Shown piece after piece: positions 18,578-27,519 of a DNA stretch of 64,000 nt; the first letter of the stretch is position 1; every line of letters begins with the position of its first letter. A program made the position numbers and the translations under genes. A model generated the notes under the pieces. The model had not been told where the DNA came from, ran no database searches, and was given only the letters and a program-made list of their open reading frames with translations. Origin of the DNA: Photobacterium galatheae (GTDB taxonomy: Bacteria; Pseudomonadota; Gammaproteobacteria; Enterobacterales; Vibrionaceae); assembly GCF_000695255.1 (NCBI RefSeq), contig NZ_JMIB01000018.1, positions 47,518-111,517 of the forward strand, given 5' to 3'.

Positions 18578-19373
18578 CCCGTTCAGCGTGGTAGCTGTGT
18601 TGGCGGTAGCAAAGATAAATCGGGCGGCACAGATCATCCAGAAAAGGAAAGTGATGACAATGTTCTGGTGCAATGGCCAGGGTTTGAACTACAGATAAGG
18701 GCACCAGGGCAGGAGCTGTGCCCGCCAGTGCCAGTTTGGCTGCTGCGGTGTAAGAGTCCATTTCCATTAATGGCTTGATTCCGGCCTGTTGCAGGAGGCC
18801 AGCCTGATAAGCGTTTGCTGGATTACTGAGATCATTGGTCAGCAGTCCGGTGGGCGGTTCATCAAAAGGGTGGTCGAACACAACTGTAAACGGTTCATTC
18901 ATCAGGTGAATGCGCTGCAGACCATGCTGGCTTGGCATGTGACCGGCACAAAAACCAACGGTGGCATCTCCAGACCGAACCCGCTCGACGATCACAGGTG
19001 TGTGATGGGTGCTGATCACGATATAAGGGTCGGTTTTCAGGTAATTTCCCATGAGCGTCGCCAGATACCCGGAAACCAGGGTTTCAGAACAAGCCATCGT
19101 AATCGGGGTGTTATCCCGAACGGATTGCTGCTCGAAAATCCGGCCTTTCAGTTCGTTGAATCCGGGGCCAACCTGAGCCACTAATGCCTGCGCTTCAGGT
19201 GTGAGTTTGATATGGCGGCCGTCGGGGATAATCAGTTTTTTTCCCAGCCGTTGTTCCAGCCGGGCGATACGTTTGCTGACCGCACTCTGACTGATATAGA
19301 GACGACTGCCCGCACGGCTCATGGTGCCTTCTTTTGCCAGAACCAACAGCGTTTCTACACCTTCAAGCAGCAC
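18507..19373 (-). CDS. LysR-family transcriptional regulator
   Basis: About 288 residues. The N-terminal LysR helix-turn-helix reads AGSRLYISQSAVSKRIARLE, followed by a periplasmic-binding-protein-like effector domain from about residue 90. The frame is open from GTG 19379, but GTG 19373 has GGAGG at 5-base spacing and is preferred. The 3' end overlaps convergent yfcA by 71 bases. The target is unknown; yfcA and the neighbouring marR-type gene are candidates by position only. Confidence 0.85.
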   Translation of the reverse strand: MLLEGVETLLVLAKEGTMSRAGSRLYISQSAVSKRIARLEQRLGKKLIIPDGRHIKLTPEAQALVAQVGPGFNELKGRIFEQQSVRDNTPITMACSETLVSGYLATLMGNYLKTDPYIVISTHHTPVIVERVRSGDATVGFCAGHMPSQHGLQRIHLMNEPFTVVFDHPFDEPPTGLLTNDLSNPANAYQAGLLQQAGIKPLMEMDSYTAAAKLALAGTAPALVPLSVVQTLAIAPEHCHHFPFLDDLCRPIYLCYRQHSYHAERVRTLIETIADFVPKAALLPSALT

Positions 19374-19458
19374 AGGCACCTCCAGAGGATTGACTCATGA
19401 AAAAACGGAATGAATTCTAGCAAAGAATAGCGGATGGGTGGAATAGGGCGGTGATGAA

Positions 19459-19482
19459 CCGCCAGTCATCGCATACTGGCGG
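19459..19482 (-). terminator. Hairpin after the MarR-type gene
   Basis: CCGCCAGT/ACTGGCGG stem with an 8-base loop, 15 bases after the stop on the minus strand. There is no T run, so termination would be weak. Confidence 0.4.
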
Positions 19483-19496
19483 CACAGGAAGGGTGA

Positions 19497-19997
19497 TTAG
19501 GGATTGTTTGAGGTATCGTCTGGATGCGTCTGTGTAATGCTGCCCACTTCAAGCATTGGGGCAACATCCAGATGTTCTGCGTTCATCATGGCAGAGATCC
19601 GTTGGACGGAGGATAACAGCAGTGACTGCTCCCACTCGTCTAATTTCTGGAAACGAGACACAAAACTTTCCTGCAGTGGCAGGGGGGCCTTGTCTAGATG
19701 CGCTCTTCCTTCATCGGTCAGATGCGCGTGGACTTTTCGCTTATCCAGGGTGCTTCTTTCCCGAACGACAAGCCCACGTTTTTCCAGACGATCAAGAATG
19801 GTTGTCGCCGTTGCCTGACTCATATTGGTATTGTTGGAAAGCTGGCGGATGGTGACTTCACCTGAATCCCGAATGGCCTTCATTAATACAAGCTGCGGTC
19901 CGGTCAGCCCGGTTGACTTATTCAGTTGCCTTGAGTGCAGATCGATAGCACGGATAATTTGTCGCAGGGCGATAAGGACTTCTTCATGTTTGTCCAT
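19497..19997 (-). CDS. MarR-family transcriptional regulator
   Basis: A 166-residue winged-helix regulator. The recognition region VTIRQLSNNTNMSQATATTI is followed by the wing LEKRGLVVRERSTLDKRKV, the MarR signature with the conserved D-x-R. SD GGGAGAG precedes the ATG. A longer, Asp/Asn-rich tail extends past the usual MarR length. It is divergent from the imelysin cluster across 520 bases and could regulate it or itself; no paired operator was identified. Confidence 0.85.
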   Translation of the reverse strand: MDKHEEVLIALRQIIRAIDLHSRQLNKSTGLTGPQLVLMKAIRDSGEVTIRQLSNNTNMSQATATTILDRLEKRGLVVRERSTLDKRKVHAHLTDEGRAHLDKAPLPLQESFVSRFQKLDEWEQSLLLSSVQRISAMMNAEHLDVAPMLEVGSITQTHPDDTSNNP

Positions 19998-20455
19998 GTT
20001 GCTCTCCCACCTTTCTGCCGTTCGTCCATCCTCAAAGTTCAGACAGACGATAGATCGGCAAATGCATGATTGATTCTTATATTAGGGTAAACAGCTGCGT
20101 GAGATTGGCGTATACAGGCAGGCCCCTTTCGCTGATGCGAAATTCTAGCATGCCAATTGTTTAGCCTTCTATCAAAAAACGCAGTAAAAACCATGATTTG
20201 CTCGATTTTTCATCTTTGTTTAGTGCTTCAGTATGTCGATAAGTGTTTTTGCAGCCGTTTTGTACAACGGGATGATGCTTCTTATTGAGTTTAGGTGATG
20301 GGGCAATGGCTGATAAATCGTGCTGTTGAACTCATGTGCGTGCAGGTGCGCAAAATAGGTAAAAGGTATCGCCGCAGAATTCTGTTTGTATATTTTTCAT
20401 GCACAATTTTTCAAATTGTGTCTGTCTGTTACTTGTTATTGTTGCTCGTGTGAAT
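19998..20455. other. Intergenic region between marR-type gene and iron cluster
   Basis: About 460 bases, AT-rich towards the right. It must hold the promoters of both divergent units. Apart from the Fur box at its right end no site stands out, and no small gene with an SD was found. Confidence 0.4.
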
Positions 20456-20474
20456 AATAATGATTATCAATTTT
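20456..20474 (+). promoter_or_regulatory. Fur box of the imelysin cluster
   Basis: AATAATGATTATCAATTTT matches the 19-base Fur consensus (GATAATGATAATCATTATC) at about 14 positions and lies 43 bases before the first gene. Repression by iron-loaded Fur is the expected regulation. Confidence 0.7.
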
Positions 20475-20516
20475 AGCCTTAATTGCTTTTAAACTGATCA
20501 AGGACGACTTGTCACA

Positions 20517-21776
20517 ATGAACACAATGAAAAAGACGTTTGCCCTTTCTTTACTCGCCGCTTCTGTGTTGGCGACAGGTCACGCTCAGGCTGCCACCAAG
20601 CAAGACGTTGTCAAACATTATGCAGATATTGCGTTTAACGTATTCAGCGATGCGCAATCCACCGCACGCAACCTGGATCAAGCAATTGATGCACTGATTG
20701 CAAATCCTTCTGAAAAGACGCTGGCCGAGGCAAAAGAAGCCTGGAAACTGGCGCGTATCCCTTATCAGCAATCTGAAGTATTCCGTTTCGGCAACGCGAT
20801 TGTTGATGACTGGGAAGGTCAGTTGAATGCCTGGCCGCTTGATGAAGGTTTGATCGACTATGTCGCGCAGGGGTATCACCATGAGCTGGGTAACGAAGGC
20901 GCCATGGCCAATATCATTGCAAATCCCCAGATTCAGGTGGGTAATGTGACCATCAATGCGTCAAAAATCACGCCAGAACTCCTGGCAGACATGAATGAAA
21001 TTGGTGGTTCTGAAGCGAATGTTGCGACTGGATATCACGCCATTGAATTTTTGCTGTGGGGTCAGGATTTGAATGGCACCAATGCCGGCGCGGGTGAACG
21101 GGCTTATACCGACTTTGCAAGTGGCAAAGACTGCACCAATGGCAATTGTGAGCGTCGCCGGACCTATCTGAAGGCTGCTTCTGAGCTGTTGTTGTCGGAT
21201 CTGGGCTGGATGACCAAGCAATGGTCGGCGACCGAGAAAGAAAATTACCGCAGCGAGCTTCTGGCAGACAGCCCGGAGAATGGCCTGCGTAAAATGCTGT
21301 TTGGCATGGGGTCTCTGTCACTGGGTGAACTGGCCGGTGAGCGCATGAAAGTCGCACTGGAAGCCAACTCAACAGAAGACGAACATGACTGCTTCTCAGA
21401 CAATACCCACAATTCTCATTTCTATGATGAGCAGGGTATCTACAACATTTACACCGGAACTTACAAGCGTGTAGATGGCAGTACGTTGTCTGGTCCAAGC
21501 ATTCATGACTTGGTTGCTGAGAAAGATCCGAAAGCGGCGAAAGCGATTCACGCTGAATTTGATCAGGCTCGTGCGCAGGTTTATGCCTTGGTTGAATCTG
21601 CAGAGAAAAACAACCAGCACTTTGATCAGCTGATTGCAGCGGGTAATAAGGCTGGAAACCAGCTTGTGAATCAAGCCATTATGGCACTGGTGAAACAAAC
21701 GGCTGAGATCGAACGTGCTGCGGGAATTTTAGGAGTAACGAGCCTGAACCCGGATACAGCGGATCACCAGTTTTAA
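20517..21776 (+). CDS. Imelysin-family iron-regulated protein (IrpA/ICMP-like, M75)
   Basis: A 419-residue periplasmic or surface protein with a signal peptide (FALSLLAASVLATGHAQA). The two imelysin four-helix bundles carry the signature GYHAIEFLLWGQD (the GxHxxE motif) near residue 175 and an EAWKLARIPYQQSEVFRFG motif near residue 75. Imelysins were named as peptidases, but their role is in iron uptake and the motif probably binds metal. It heads a four-gene cluster behind a Fur box. A hairpin follows, so the downstream genes may be made at a lower level. Confidence 0.87.
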   Translation: MNTMKKTFALSLLAASVLATGHAQAATKQDVVKHYADIAFNVFSDAQSTARNLDQAIDALIANPSEKTLAEAKEAWKLARIPYQQSEVFRFGNAIVDDWEGQLNAWPLDEGLIDYVAQGYHHELGNEGAMANIIANPQIQVGNVTINASKITPELLADMNEIGGSEANVATGYHAIEFLLWGQDLNGTNAGAGERAYTDFASGKDCTNGNCERRRTYLKAASELLLSDLGWMTKQWSATEKENYRSELLADSPENGLRKMLFGMGSLSLGELAGERMKVALEANSTEDEHDCFSDNTHNSHFYDEQGIYNIYTGTYKRVDGSTLSGPSIHDLVAEKDPKAAKAIHAEFDQARAQVYALVESAEKNNQHFDQLIAAGNKAGNQLVNQAIMALVKQTAEIERAAGILGVTSLNPDTADHQF

Positions 21777-21809
21777 TCCGTGATGACGTCACAGAATCAA
21801 AAATAAAAC

Positions 21810-21832
21810 AAGGGCTCAATTGAGCCCTTTTG
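21810..21832 (+). terminator. Terminator or attenuator after the first imelysin gene
   Basis: The palindrome AAGGGCTCAATTGAGCCCTT is followed by TTGT. It lies 22 bases before the next start codon, so partial read-through is likely. Confidence 0.7.
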
Positions 21833-21854
21833 TCGTCATTGTTGATCAATAAAT

Positions 21855-23309
21855 ATGAAAAAATGTGAGTATATGACAATGAAATTGAGAACTTTTGCAG
21901 CCAGGATCGCTGTATTTTCTCTGCCATTGGCAGTGATGTTCCCTGCTTTTGCCCAGCCAAGTGATAGCCCTTCGGTTGACACGGTTCTGTTGAAATCAGG
22001 TGGTGAAACCAGTGTGACGAAGACTGGCTCGAACGCATTTTCAATGCCAGCGGCCAACCTGCCTTTAGTGAACCGTCTGGATTTCAGCGTCGGCAACAGT
22101 TTCTTTCGTAACCCTTGGGTACAGGCACCGGCGACAACAGATGCCCGAGACGGTTTAGGGCCACTGTTTAACACCAATGGTTGCCAGAATTGCCATATCA
22201 AAGATGGCCGTGGTCATCCGCCTGAAGCCGGTGACACGAATAGCGTGTCCATGCTGGTGCGTCTGAGCATTCCGGCGATGACGGCAGCGCAGAAAAAATC
22301 TCTGATTGTGAATGGTGTGGTCCCTGATCCGGTTTATGGTGGTCAACTGCAAGACTTTGCACTACCAGATGCGAAACCGGAAGGGCAGGTGAAAGTCACA
22401 TACACTGATGTCCCGGTTATTTTTGCTGATGGGGAAGTGGTCACCCTGCGTAAACCAAAACTGGCGATGACCGATCTGAATTACGGTGAAATGCATCCGG
22501 ATATTATGATGTCTGCGCGTATTGCACCACCGATGATTGGTCTGGGTTTGCTGGAACAGATCCCAGAGCAGACCCTTGAGTCTTTGGCTGAAGCACAGTT
22601 GAAAGAAGGAAAAGGCGTTTCCGGCCGGCTGAATCGAGTGTGGGATGTTGAGAAACAGCAGACCGTCGCTGGCCGGTTTGGCTGGAAAGCAGGTCAGCCA
22701 ACGCTGAAACAGCAGGATGCAGGTGCCTTTAATGGTGATATGGGGCTGACTACTCGCCTGTTCCCGGTCGAAAACTGTAGCAGCGATCAAACGGTCTGTC
22801 AGACGTTGCCAAATGGCGGTGCGCCGGAAGTCAGCGACAAAATCCTGAATTTTGTTGAGTTTTATTCTCGTCATCTGGGCGTACCGGTTCGGCGTAACCT
22901 GGCTGATCCGCAGGTGCAGCGAGGCGAACAATTGTTTGCCGAGAGTGGTTGTGGCTCTTGTCACCAAAGTCAGCTCAGAACAGCGAAAGTCGACAGCCTG
23001 CCAGCGCTTTCCGAACAAACCATTCATCCATATACCGACTTACTGCTCCATGACATGGGCGAAGGGCTGGCGGATCATCGGGGTGAGTTCCTGGCGGATG
23101 GCCGCGAATGGCGTACGGCGCCGCTGTGGGGCATTGGCTATACCCAGGAAGTGAATGGCCACACTTACTTCCTCCATGATGGTCGTGCACGAAACATGAT
23201 GGAAGCCGTACTTTGGCATGGTGGCGAAGCTGAGCGAAGCCGTGCACAAGTCTTACAAATGAACAAACAAGATCGTGAAGCGCTGATGGCCTTCCTGCAT
23301 TCACTGTAA
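21855..23309 (+). CDS. Di-haem cytochrome-c-like thiol oxidoreductase (DUF1111)
   Basis: A 484-residue exported protein; starts at ATG 21873 or 21879 are also possible before the signal peptide. It has two haem c sites, CQNCH at residues 110-114 and CGSCH near 366-370, in the DUF1111 arrangement related to bacterial di-haem peroxidases. The C-terminal segment WRTAPLWGIGYTQEVNGH and FLHDGRARNMMEAVLWHGGE is the family hallmark. It is the second gene of the imelysin cluster; in Pseudomonas and Vibrio such genes lie beside imelysin genes, suggesting periplasmic iron redox work. The actual reaction is not established. Confidence 0.87.
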   Translation: MKKCEYMTMKLRTFAARIAVFSLPLAVMFPAFAQPSDSPSVDTVLLKSGGETSVTKTGSNAFSMPAANLPLVNRLDFSVGNSFFRNPWVQAPATTDARDGLGPLFNTNGCQNCHIKDGRGHPPEAGDTNSVSMLVRLSIPAMTAAQKKSLIVNGVVPDPVYGGQLQDFALPDAKPEGQVKVTYTDVPVIFADGEVVTLRKPKLAMTDLNYGEMHPDIMMSARIAPPMIGLGLLEQIPEQTLESLAEAQLKEGKGVSGRLNRVWDVEKQQTVAGRFGWKAGQPTLKQQDAGAFNGDMGLTTRLFPVENCSSDQTVCQTLPNGGAPEVSDKILNFVEFYSRHLGVPVRRNLADPQVQRGEQLFAESGCGSCHQSQLRTAKVDSLPALSEQTIHPYTDLLLHDMGEGLADHRGEFLADGREWRTAPLWGIGYTQEVNGHTYFLHDGRARNMMEAVLWHGGEAERSRAQVLQMNKQDREALMAFLHSL

Positions 23310-23319
23310 GGACACACGC

Positions 23320-24330
23320 ATGAAAAAAAGCATGATTGCCCTCAGTTTACTGCCGGCCCTGTCCGGGCTGGCGGGATGTGATGATAAACAAGCGTCCACG
23401 ACAGCGGTGATTCACCAGCAGCATCAGCAAGCGGCGGCTGCAATTGATGCATCTTCCAAACAGCTTGAAAATGCTGTGACATCGCTGTGCGCTTCCCCCT
23501 CTGAACAGGCACTTGAGGCCAGCCGTTCAGCCTGGCAGACCTTGATGAAAGACTGGATGGTGTTGCAGGGCCGTGAAAAAGGCAGCGAAGCAGCGTTATC
23601 GCTTTCCTGGCAGATTCAGTTCTGGCCGGATAAAAAAGACATCACCGGCCGGAAGATGGAACAGTTGCTGGCACAAGAGAAAGCCTGGACTGCCCAGGAA
23701 CTGGCAGACCAAAGTGTGGCGGTGCAGGGCGTGGGTGCGATGGAGTGGCTGCTCTATGGTCACCCTGAGCGCCTGAAACAGCCGCATGGCTGTGAGTTGG
23801 CGACTGCGATCGGACAGCGCTTGATGCAAAGCGGGGATGCATTAGAACAGGCATGGAAAGACGACCCATGGCAGGCCATGACACCACAACTGGCACTGGG
23901 GGAATATGTCGGTGCGCTGACAAACCAGCTTGATTTTGCCATGAAAAAACTGACGCTGCCGATGGGGAAACCGGGGCATCCGCGTCCATATCAGGCGGAA
24001 TCCTGGCGTTCTCAGACATCACTGGCCAACTTGAAGGCCAATGTCGAAGCGATGCAGGCGCTGTACCTTGCTGAAGGTAATGGTTTGGATGCATTGCTGC
24101 GCGCAAAGGGCGAAGTTGCAATGGCCGATCGGCTCTCGGGTCAGTTTAAAAATCTGCTGGCTGACTGGCCGCAAAGTCCGGGACTGGGCGCGATGCTGAA
24201 ATCGAGAGACGGGTATCGTGAACTCATTAGTCTTTACAATGATTTGGAGTCCATCCGTTTTACGCTTCATGATGAAGTTTCTCCGGTGTTGGGTATTGTC
24301 GTAGGGTTTAATGCAACCGATGGTGACTGA
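23320..24330 (+). CDS. Imelysin-family lipoprotein
   Basis: A 336-residue lipoprotein: signal peptide with lipobox LAGC, then an imelysin domain. The metal motif is altered compared with the first imelysin: the matching stretch reads GVGAMEWLLYGH, so GxHxxE has become GxxxxE with Met in place of His. It starts 10 bases after the di-haem gene (SD AAGGACA) and overlaps the next gene by up to 20 bases, so the last three genes are a tight operon. Second imelysins of this type accompany the DUF1111/DUF1513 pair in other gammaproteobacteria. Confidence 0.83.
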   Translation: MKKSMIALSLLPALSGLAGCDDKQASTTAVIHQQHQQAAAAIDASSKQLENAVTSLCASPSEQALEASRSAWQTLMKDWMVLQGREKGSEAALSLSWQIQFWPDKKDITGRKMEQLLAQEKAWTAQELADQSVAVQGVGAMEWLLYGHPERLKQPHGCELATAIGQRLMQSGDALEQAWKDDPWQAMTPQLALGEYVGALTNQLDFAMKKLTLPMGKPGHPRPYQAESWRSQTSLANLKANVEAMQALYLAEGNGLDALLRAKGEVAMADRLSGQFKNLLADWPQSPGLGAMLKSRDGYRELISLYNDLESIRFTLHDEVSPVLGIVVGFNATDGD

Positions 24331-25432
24331 TTTAACAAGACGTGCGCTGCTGAAGAAAGCGCTGGGCACTGCGATTTTGCTGCCGACGGCTGGTGTGTTG
24401 TCGGGCTGTGTCTTAGCAGAAGCTGAGGAAAACCAGCTTGCAGGACAAGGTGATCGCATTATTGGATGCAGCCGGACAGCCGATGGCCATTTTGCGGTGG
24501 TTGTGGCAGACACACACGGGCATCCGTTACATCAGATTGCCTTGCCAGAACGCGGACATGGTGTTGCCATTCAACCGGGCGGTGGGCTGGCCGTGGCTTT
24601 TGCAAGGCGTCCCGGCAACTATATGCAGGCATTCAATCCGAATACCGGCGTGGCATTGCCGCTGCGCCATGCCGATCGGGGCCGCCATTATTACGGCCAC
24701 GGGACATTTTCTGCGGATGGCCATTATCTGTTTACGACAGAAGGGATCAGTGCAACGAGTGAAGGTGTTATCGGTGTTTACGACACAACCGCTCAATTAC
24801 GCAAAGTGGCTGAATACACTGGGTTTGGAATTGGGCCGCACGAAGTCGTGCTCGCGGACGCCAATACGTTGGCTGTGGGTGTCGGTGGCGTGCATACCCA
24901 CGGCCGTGAGCCTCTGAATCTTGACAGCATGCAACCGGCGCTGGTTTATCTGGATATCCGAAGCGGGGAAGTCCTCGACAAAGCAGTCCTGGCGGATAAG
25001 CGGCTCAGTATTCGTCATCTGTCGGTGACGGATACCGGTGAAATTGCCTGCGGGCAACAATACCGCGGATCGCCGGAACAGGCTGCGCCACTGGTGCATT
25101 TGCACCGTCGCGGTGGGGAACTCCAGCCCTTACTGGCCGAAGACGAGGAATGGCTTCATTTTCGCCATTACATCGCCAGTATTGCCAGTCTGGACGGTTA
25201 TCTACTGGCAACTTCGCCCCGAGGTAACTGTTATGGGATCTGGCATGAAGCCAGCGGTGAACTGGTTGATTTACAGCCGCTTACAGACGCATCCGGTGTA
25301 GCCGTCAGCCAGGGACAATGGGTGGTAGGCTCCGGGGCAGGTAAGATCTTAACCCGGCAGCCTCAACAGGCCGGACAGATTGCCCAGTCTGCTGTGATGT
25401 GGGATAACCACTGGAATCTGCTGCCCAGTTGA
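24311..25432 (+). CDS. DUF1513 beta-propeller-like protein with Tat-type lipoprotein signal
   Basis: A 373-residue protein. The N-terminus DLTRRALLKKALGTAIL...SGC combines a twin-arginine motif with a lipobox, so export of a folded lipoprotein is likely. The body is DUF1513, a WD40/YVTN-like propeller: RGHGVAIQPGGGLAVAFARR, YGHGTFSADGHYLFTTEG, GIGPHEVVLADANTLAVGVGG. It is the last gene of the imelysin operon; starts at 24311 or 24320 both overlap the preceding gene. The function in iron handling is inferred from context only. Confidence 0.85.
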   Translation: MQPMVTDLTRRALLKKALGTAILLPTAGVLSGCVLAEAEENQLAGQGDRIIGCSRTADGHFAVVVADTHGHPLHQIALPERGHGVAIQPGGGLAVAFARRPGNYMQAFNPNTGVALPLRHADRGRHYYGHGTFSADGHYLFTTEGISATSEGVIGVYDTTAQLRKVAEYTGFGIGPHEVVLADANTLAVGVGGVHTHGREPLNLDSMQPALVYLDIRSGEVLDKAVLADKRLSIRHLSVTDTGEIACGQQYRGSPEQAAPLVHLHRRGGELQPLLAEDEEWLHFRHYIASIASLDGYLLATSPRGNCYGIWHEASGELVDLQPLTDASGVAVSQGQWVVGSGAGKILTRQPQQAGQIAQSAVMWDNHWNLLPS

Positions 25433-25495
25433 AACTTTGAAACAGCTGCCTCTCCGTACTTCTCGCTACCTTTGTTATTAGGGTTCAAAAGTATG

Positions 25496-25524
25496 CACTT
25501 ACCGTTTGTAACAGGCGGTAAGTG
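25496..25524 (+). promoter_or_regulatory. Inverted repeat upstream of ldtD
   Basis: Perfect 9-base arms CACTTACCG and CGGTAAGTG are separated by 11 bases. The element lies 44 bases before the ldtD start and 64 after the DUF1513 stop. There is no T run, so an operator or mRNA hairpin is more likely than a terminator. Confidence 0.45.
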
Positions 25525-25567
25525 GCTCGCTTTGCCATAATCATAATATCAGAACCGGAGAGCACAC

Positions 25568-27364
25568 ATGACGAGGCTAGGTCGTATTGGGCTTCTTCTG
25601 CTCGTGGGCAGCGTTTCACTCCCTCTTCAATCCCGGGAAATCCAACAGACAGGCCGGGATGAACGCACTGTTGGCTTGGCAGTGGCGACGGTTGCCTCCG
25701 TTGCTGAGCAGGCCACGGTTGCGGATCCTGCGATGCGACCTGCAATGCCTGCTGAGGCAGCCCAGGCACTCACACCAGACCAGATTCAGGCCGAAGCACA
25801 GGCAGCGGAGCTGGCGAAAATTCGTCAAAAATCGCTCGCCTGGGTGAACGAAGTCTCCAGCAACCTCCCCGGCTTGCGGTATCGGGATCAGTTGGCTGGT
25901 ATTTATCATGGTTTAGGTTATGTCCCGCTCTGGCAGGACAGCTTTACCGTCACCGAGTTTGAAAAACAGCTTTGGTTGCTGAATCTGGCACAGGTCAGCC
26001 CTGATTTCGATCGCAGATTGCGTCAGCTCAGGCACCTCAAACAGGCGAATGACTGGCGACAATACGATTTACTGGCAACAGACACCTTGCTGGCGTACCT
26101 GAGTTTTATTGAACACGTGCGCGACAGTCGGACCCACTGGCTGTTTGGTGAGGCGGTGCCCGCACAAATTCCCGCCCCTTCAGATCAAACCATGAGTACG
26201 CTGATGGGCGCACTGGAGCGTGATCAACTGAATCAGTTCGTCTCCTCACTGAAACCGGCAGGCAGACAATATCAACAGCTATTGCAGGCGATTCAACGGA
26301 TGGAACGCCTTGCTGAGCAGCCTTGGCCTGTGTTCAGTCAGGGGGGAATTATTCGACTGGGGGCCTGGCTCCGAAATCCCGATTCATTGATTACAATTCT
26401 GGAACGTCTGGGAGATTTAACGCCCTATCAGGCTGAACAGCTCCGGTCATCGGGCAAGAAACACTATAACGTGGATCTGGTTCAGGCGGTGAAGCACTTT
26501 CAGCAGCGGCACGGACTGAAAGTGGATGGTGCGATTGGCCCTCAAACTCGCGCCTGGCTGTCCGTGACCCCGCAACAGCGTATCCGGCTGCTGGCGATGA
26601 ACGCACAGCGCAGCAGAGTATGGGTGTCTGATTATCCATCCCGGCTGGTGGTGAATATCCCGGGATTTGCACTGAAATTATGGCTGGATAATCAACCGGT
26701 TTTTGACGCCCGGGTGATTGTTGGTCAACCGAAGCGGCCGACGCCTGTGATGAGTTCCCGAATCGCTGCCGTGGTGTTTAATCCATACTGGAATGTCCCG
26801 AACTCGATTCTGAGGAAAGATATCTTGCCGAAAGTCCGCTACGACGTGGGATATCTCTATCGTCATCATTACGATGTGCTGCGTGGCTGGAACAGTAACG
26901 AAAAGATACCAATCAGCAGTATTAACTGGCGCTATGTCTCTGCGAAAAATTTCCCCTATCGGTTGCGGCAGCAACCCGGTGCTCATAATGCGCTGGGACG
27001 CTTCAAGTTCAATATTCCCAATAACAAGTCGATTTATCTGCATGACACGCCGTCTAAAAGTCTGTTCAACAAGGATGTCCGGGCATTCAGCTCAGGGTGT
27101 ATCCGTGTGCAGGGGGCCGATGAACTTGCCAAAATGCTGCTGACTTATGCGGGGGTGTCAGAGGAGCGGTTTACACAGCTTGCGGGCAGACGGTCAACCC
27201 GAACAGTGGGGGTGAAGCCACGCATTGAGGTTCATCTCATTTATCAGACGGCCTGGGTAGATGACCAAGGGCTGGTGAATTATCGAGAGGATGTTTATCG
27301 TTATGATGACCAGGGCAAAAATTCACCAGACTCAGAAAAACTTGCATTCGTTTACAAAAACTAA
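25568..27364 (+). CDS. ldtD: L,D-transpeptidase LdtD (YcbB)
   Basis: A 598-residue periplasmic enzyme; E. coli LdtD is 615. It has a signal peptide, a scaffold region to about residue 290, and a peptidoglycan-binding domain near residues 290-340 (VKHFQQRHGLKVDGAIGPQT). The YkuD catalytic domain follows, with IYLHDTPSKSLF and SSGCIRVQGADELA; the Cys near residue 511 is the nucleophile. It forms 3-3 meso-DAP crosslinks in peptidoglycan. SD CCGGAGAG. In E. coli ldtD directly follows mukB; here about 15 kb separate them. Confidence 0.93.
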   Translation: MTRLGRIGLLLLVGSVSLPLQSREIQQTGRDERTVGLAVATVASVAEQATVADPAMRPAMPAEAAQALTPDQIQAEAQAAELAKIRQKSLAWVNEVSSNLPGLRYRDQLAGIYHGLGYVPLWQDSFTVTEFEKQLWLLNLAQVSPDFDRRLRQLRHLKQANDWRQYDLLATDTLLAYLSFIEHVRDSRTHWLFGEAVPAQIPAPSDQTMSTLMGALERDQLNQFVSSLKPAGRQYQQLLQAIQRMERLAEQPWPVFSQGGIIRLGAWLRNPDSLITILERLGDLTPYQAEQLRSSGKKHYNVDLVQAVKHFQQRHGLKVDGAIGPQTRAWLSVTPQQRIRLLAMNAQRSRVWVSDYPSRLVVNIPGFALKLWLDNQPVFDARVIVGQPKRPTPVMSSRIAAVVFNPYWNVPNSILRKDILPKVRYDVGYLYRHHYDVLRGWNSNEKIPISSINWRYVSAKNFPYRLRQQPGAHNALGRFKFNIPNNKSIYLHDTPSKSLFNKDVRAFSSGCIRVQGADELAKMLLTYAGVSEERFTQLAGRRSTRTVGVKPRIEVHLIYQTAWVDDQGLVNYREDVYRYDDQGKNSPDSEKLAFVYKN

Positions 27365-27519
27365 ATTCCTTATTCGTCAATAACTAGTCAAAAGTACGTC
27401 TTTTTGATGTCTATTTTTTGACATCTGTGCGTTGACTCAAAGAAAACACACGGCTATCTTGCTGTCGTTTACGGGCTTGCGCGCCTGTTTTTTGTGTTTT
27501 CCAGTTGAGTTTTTTCAGG

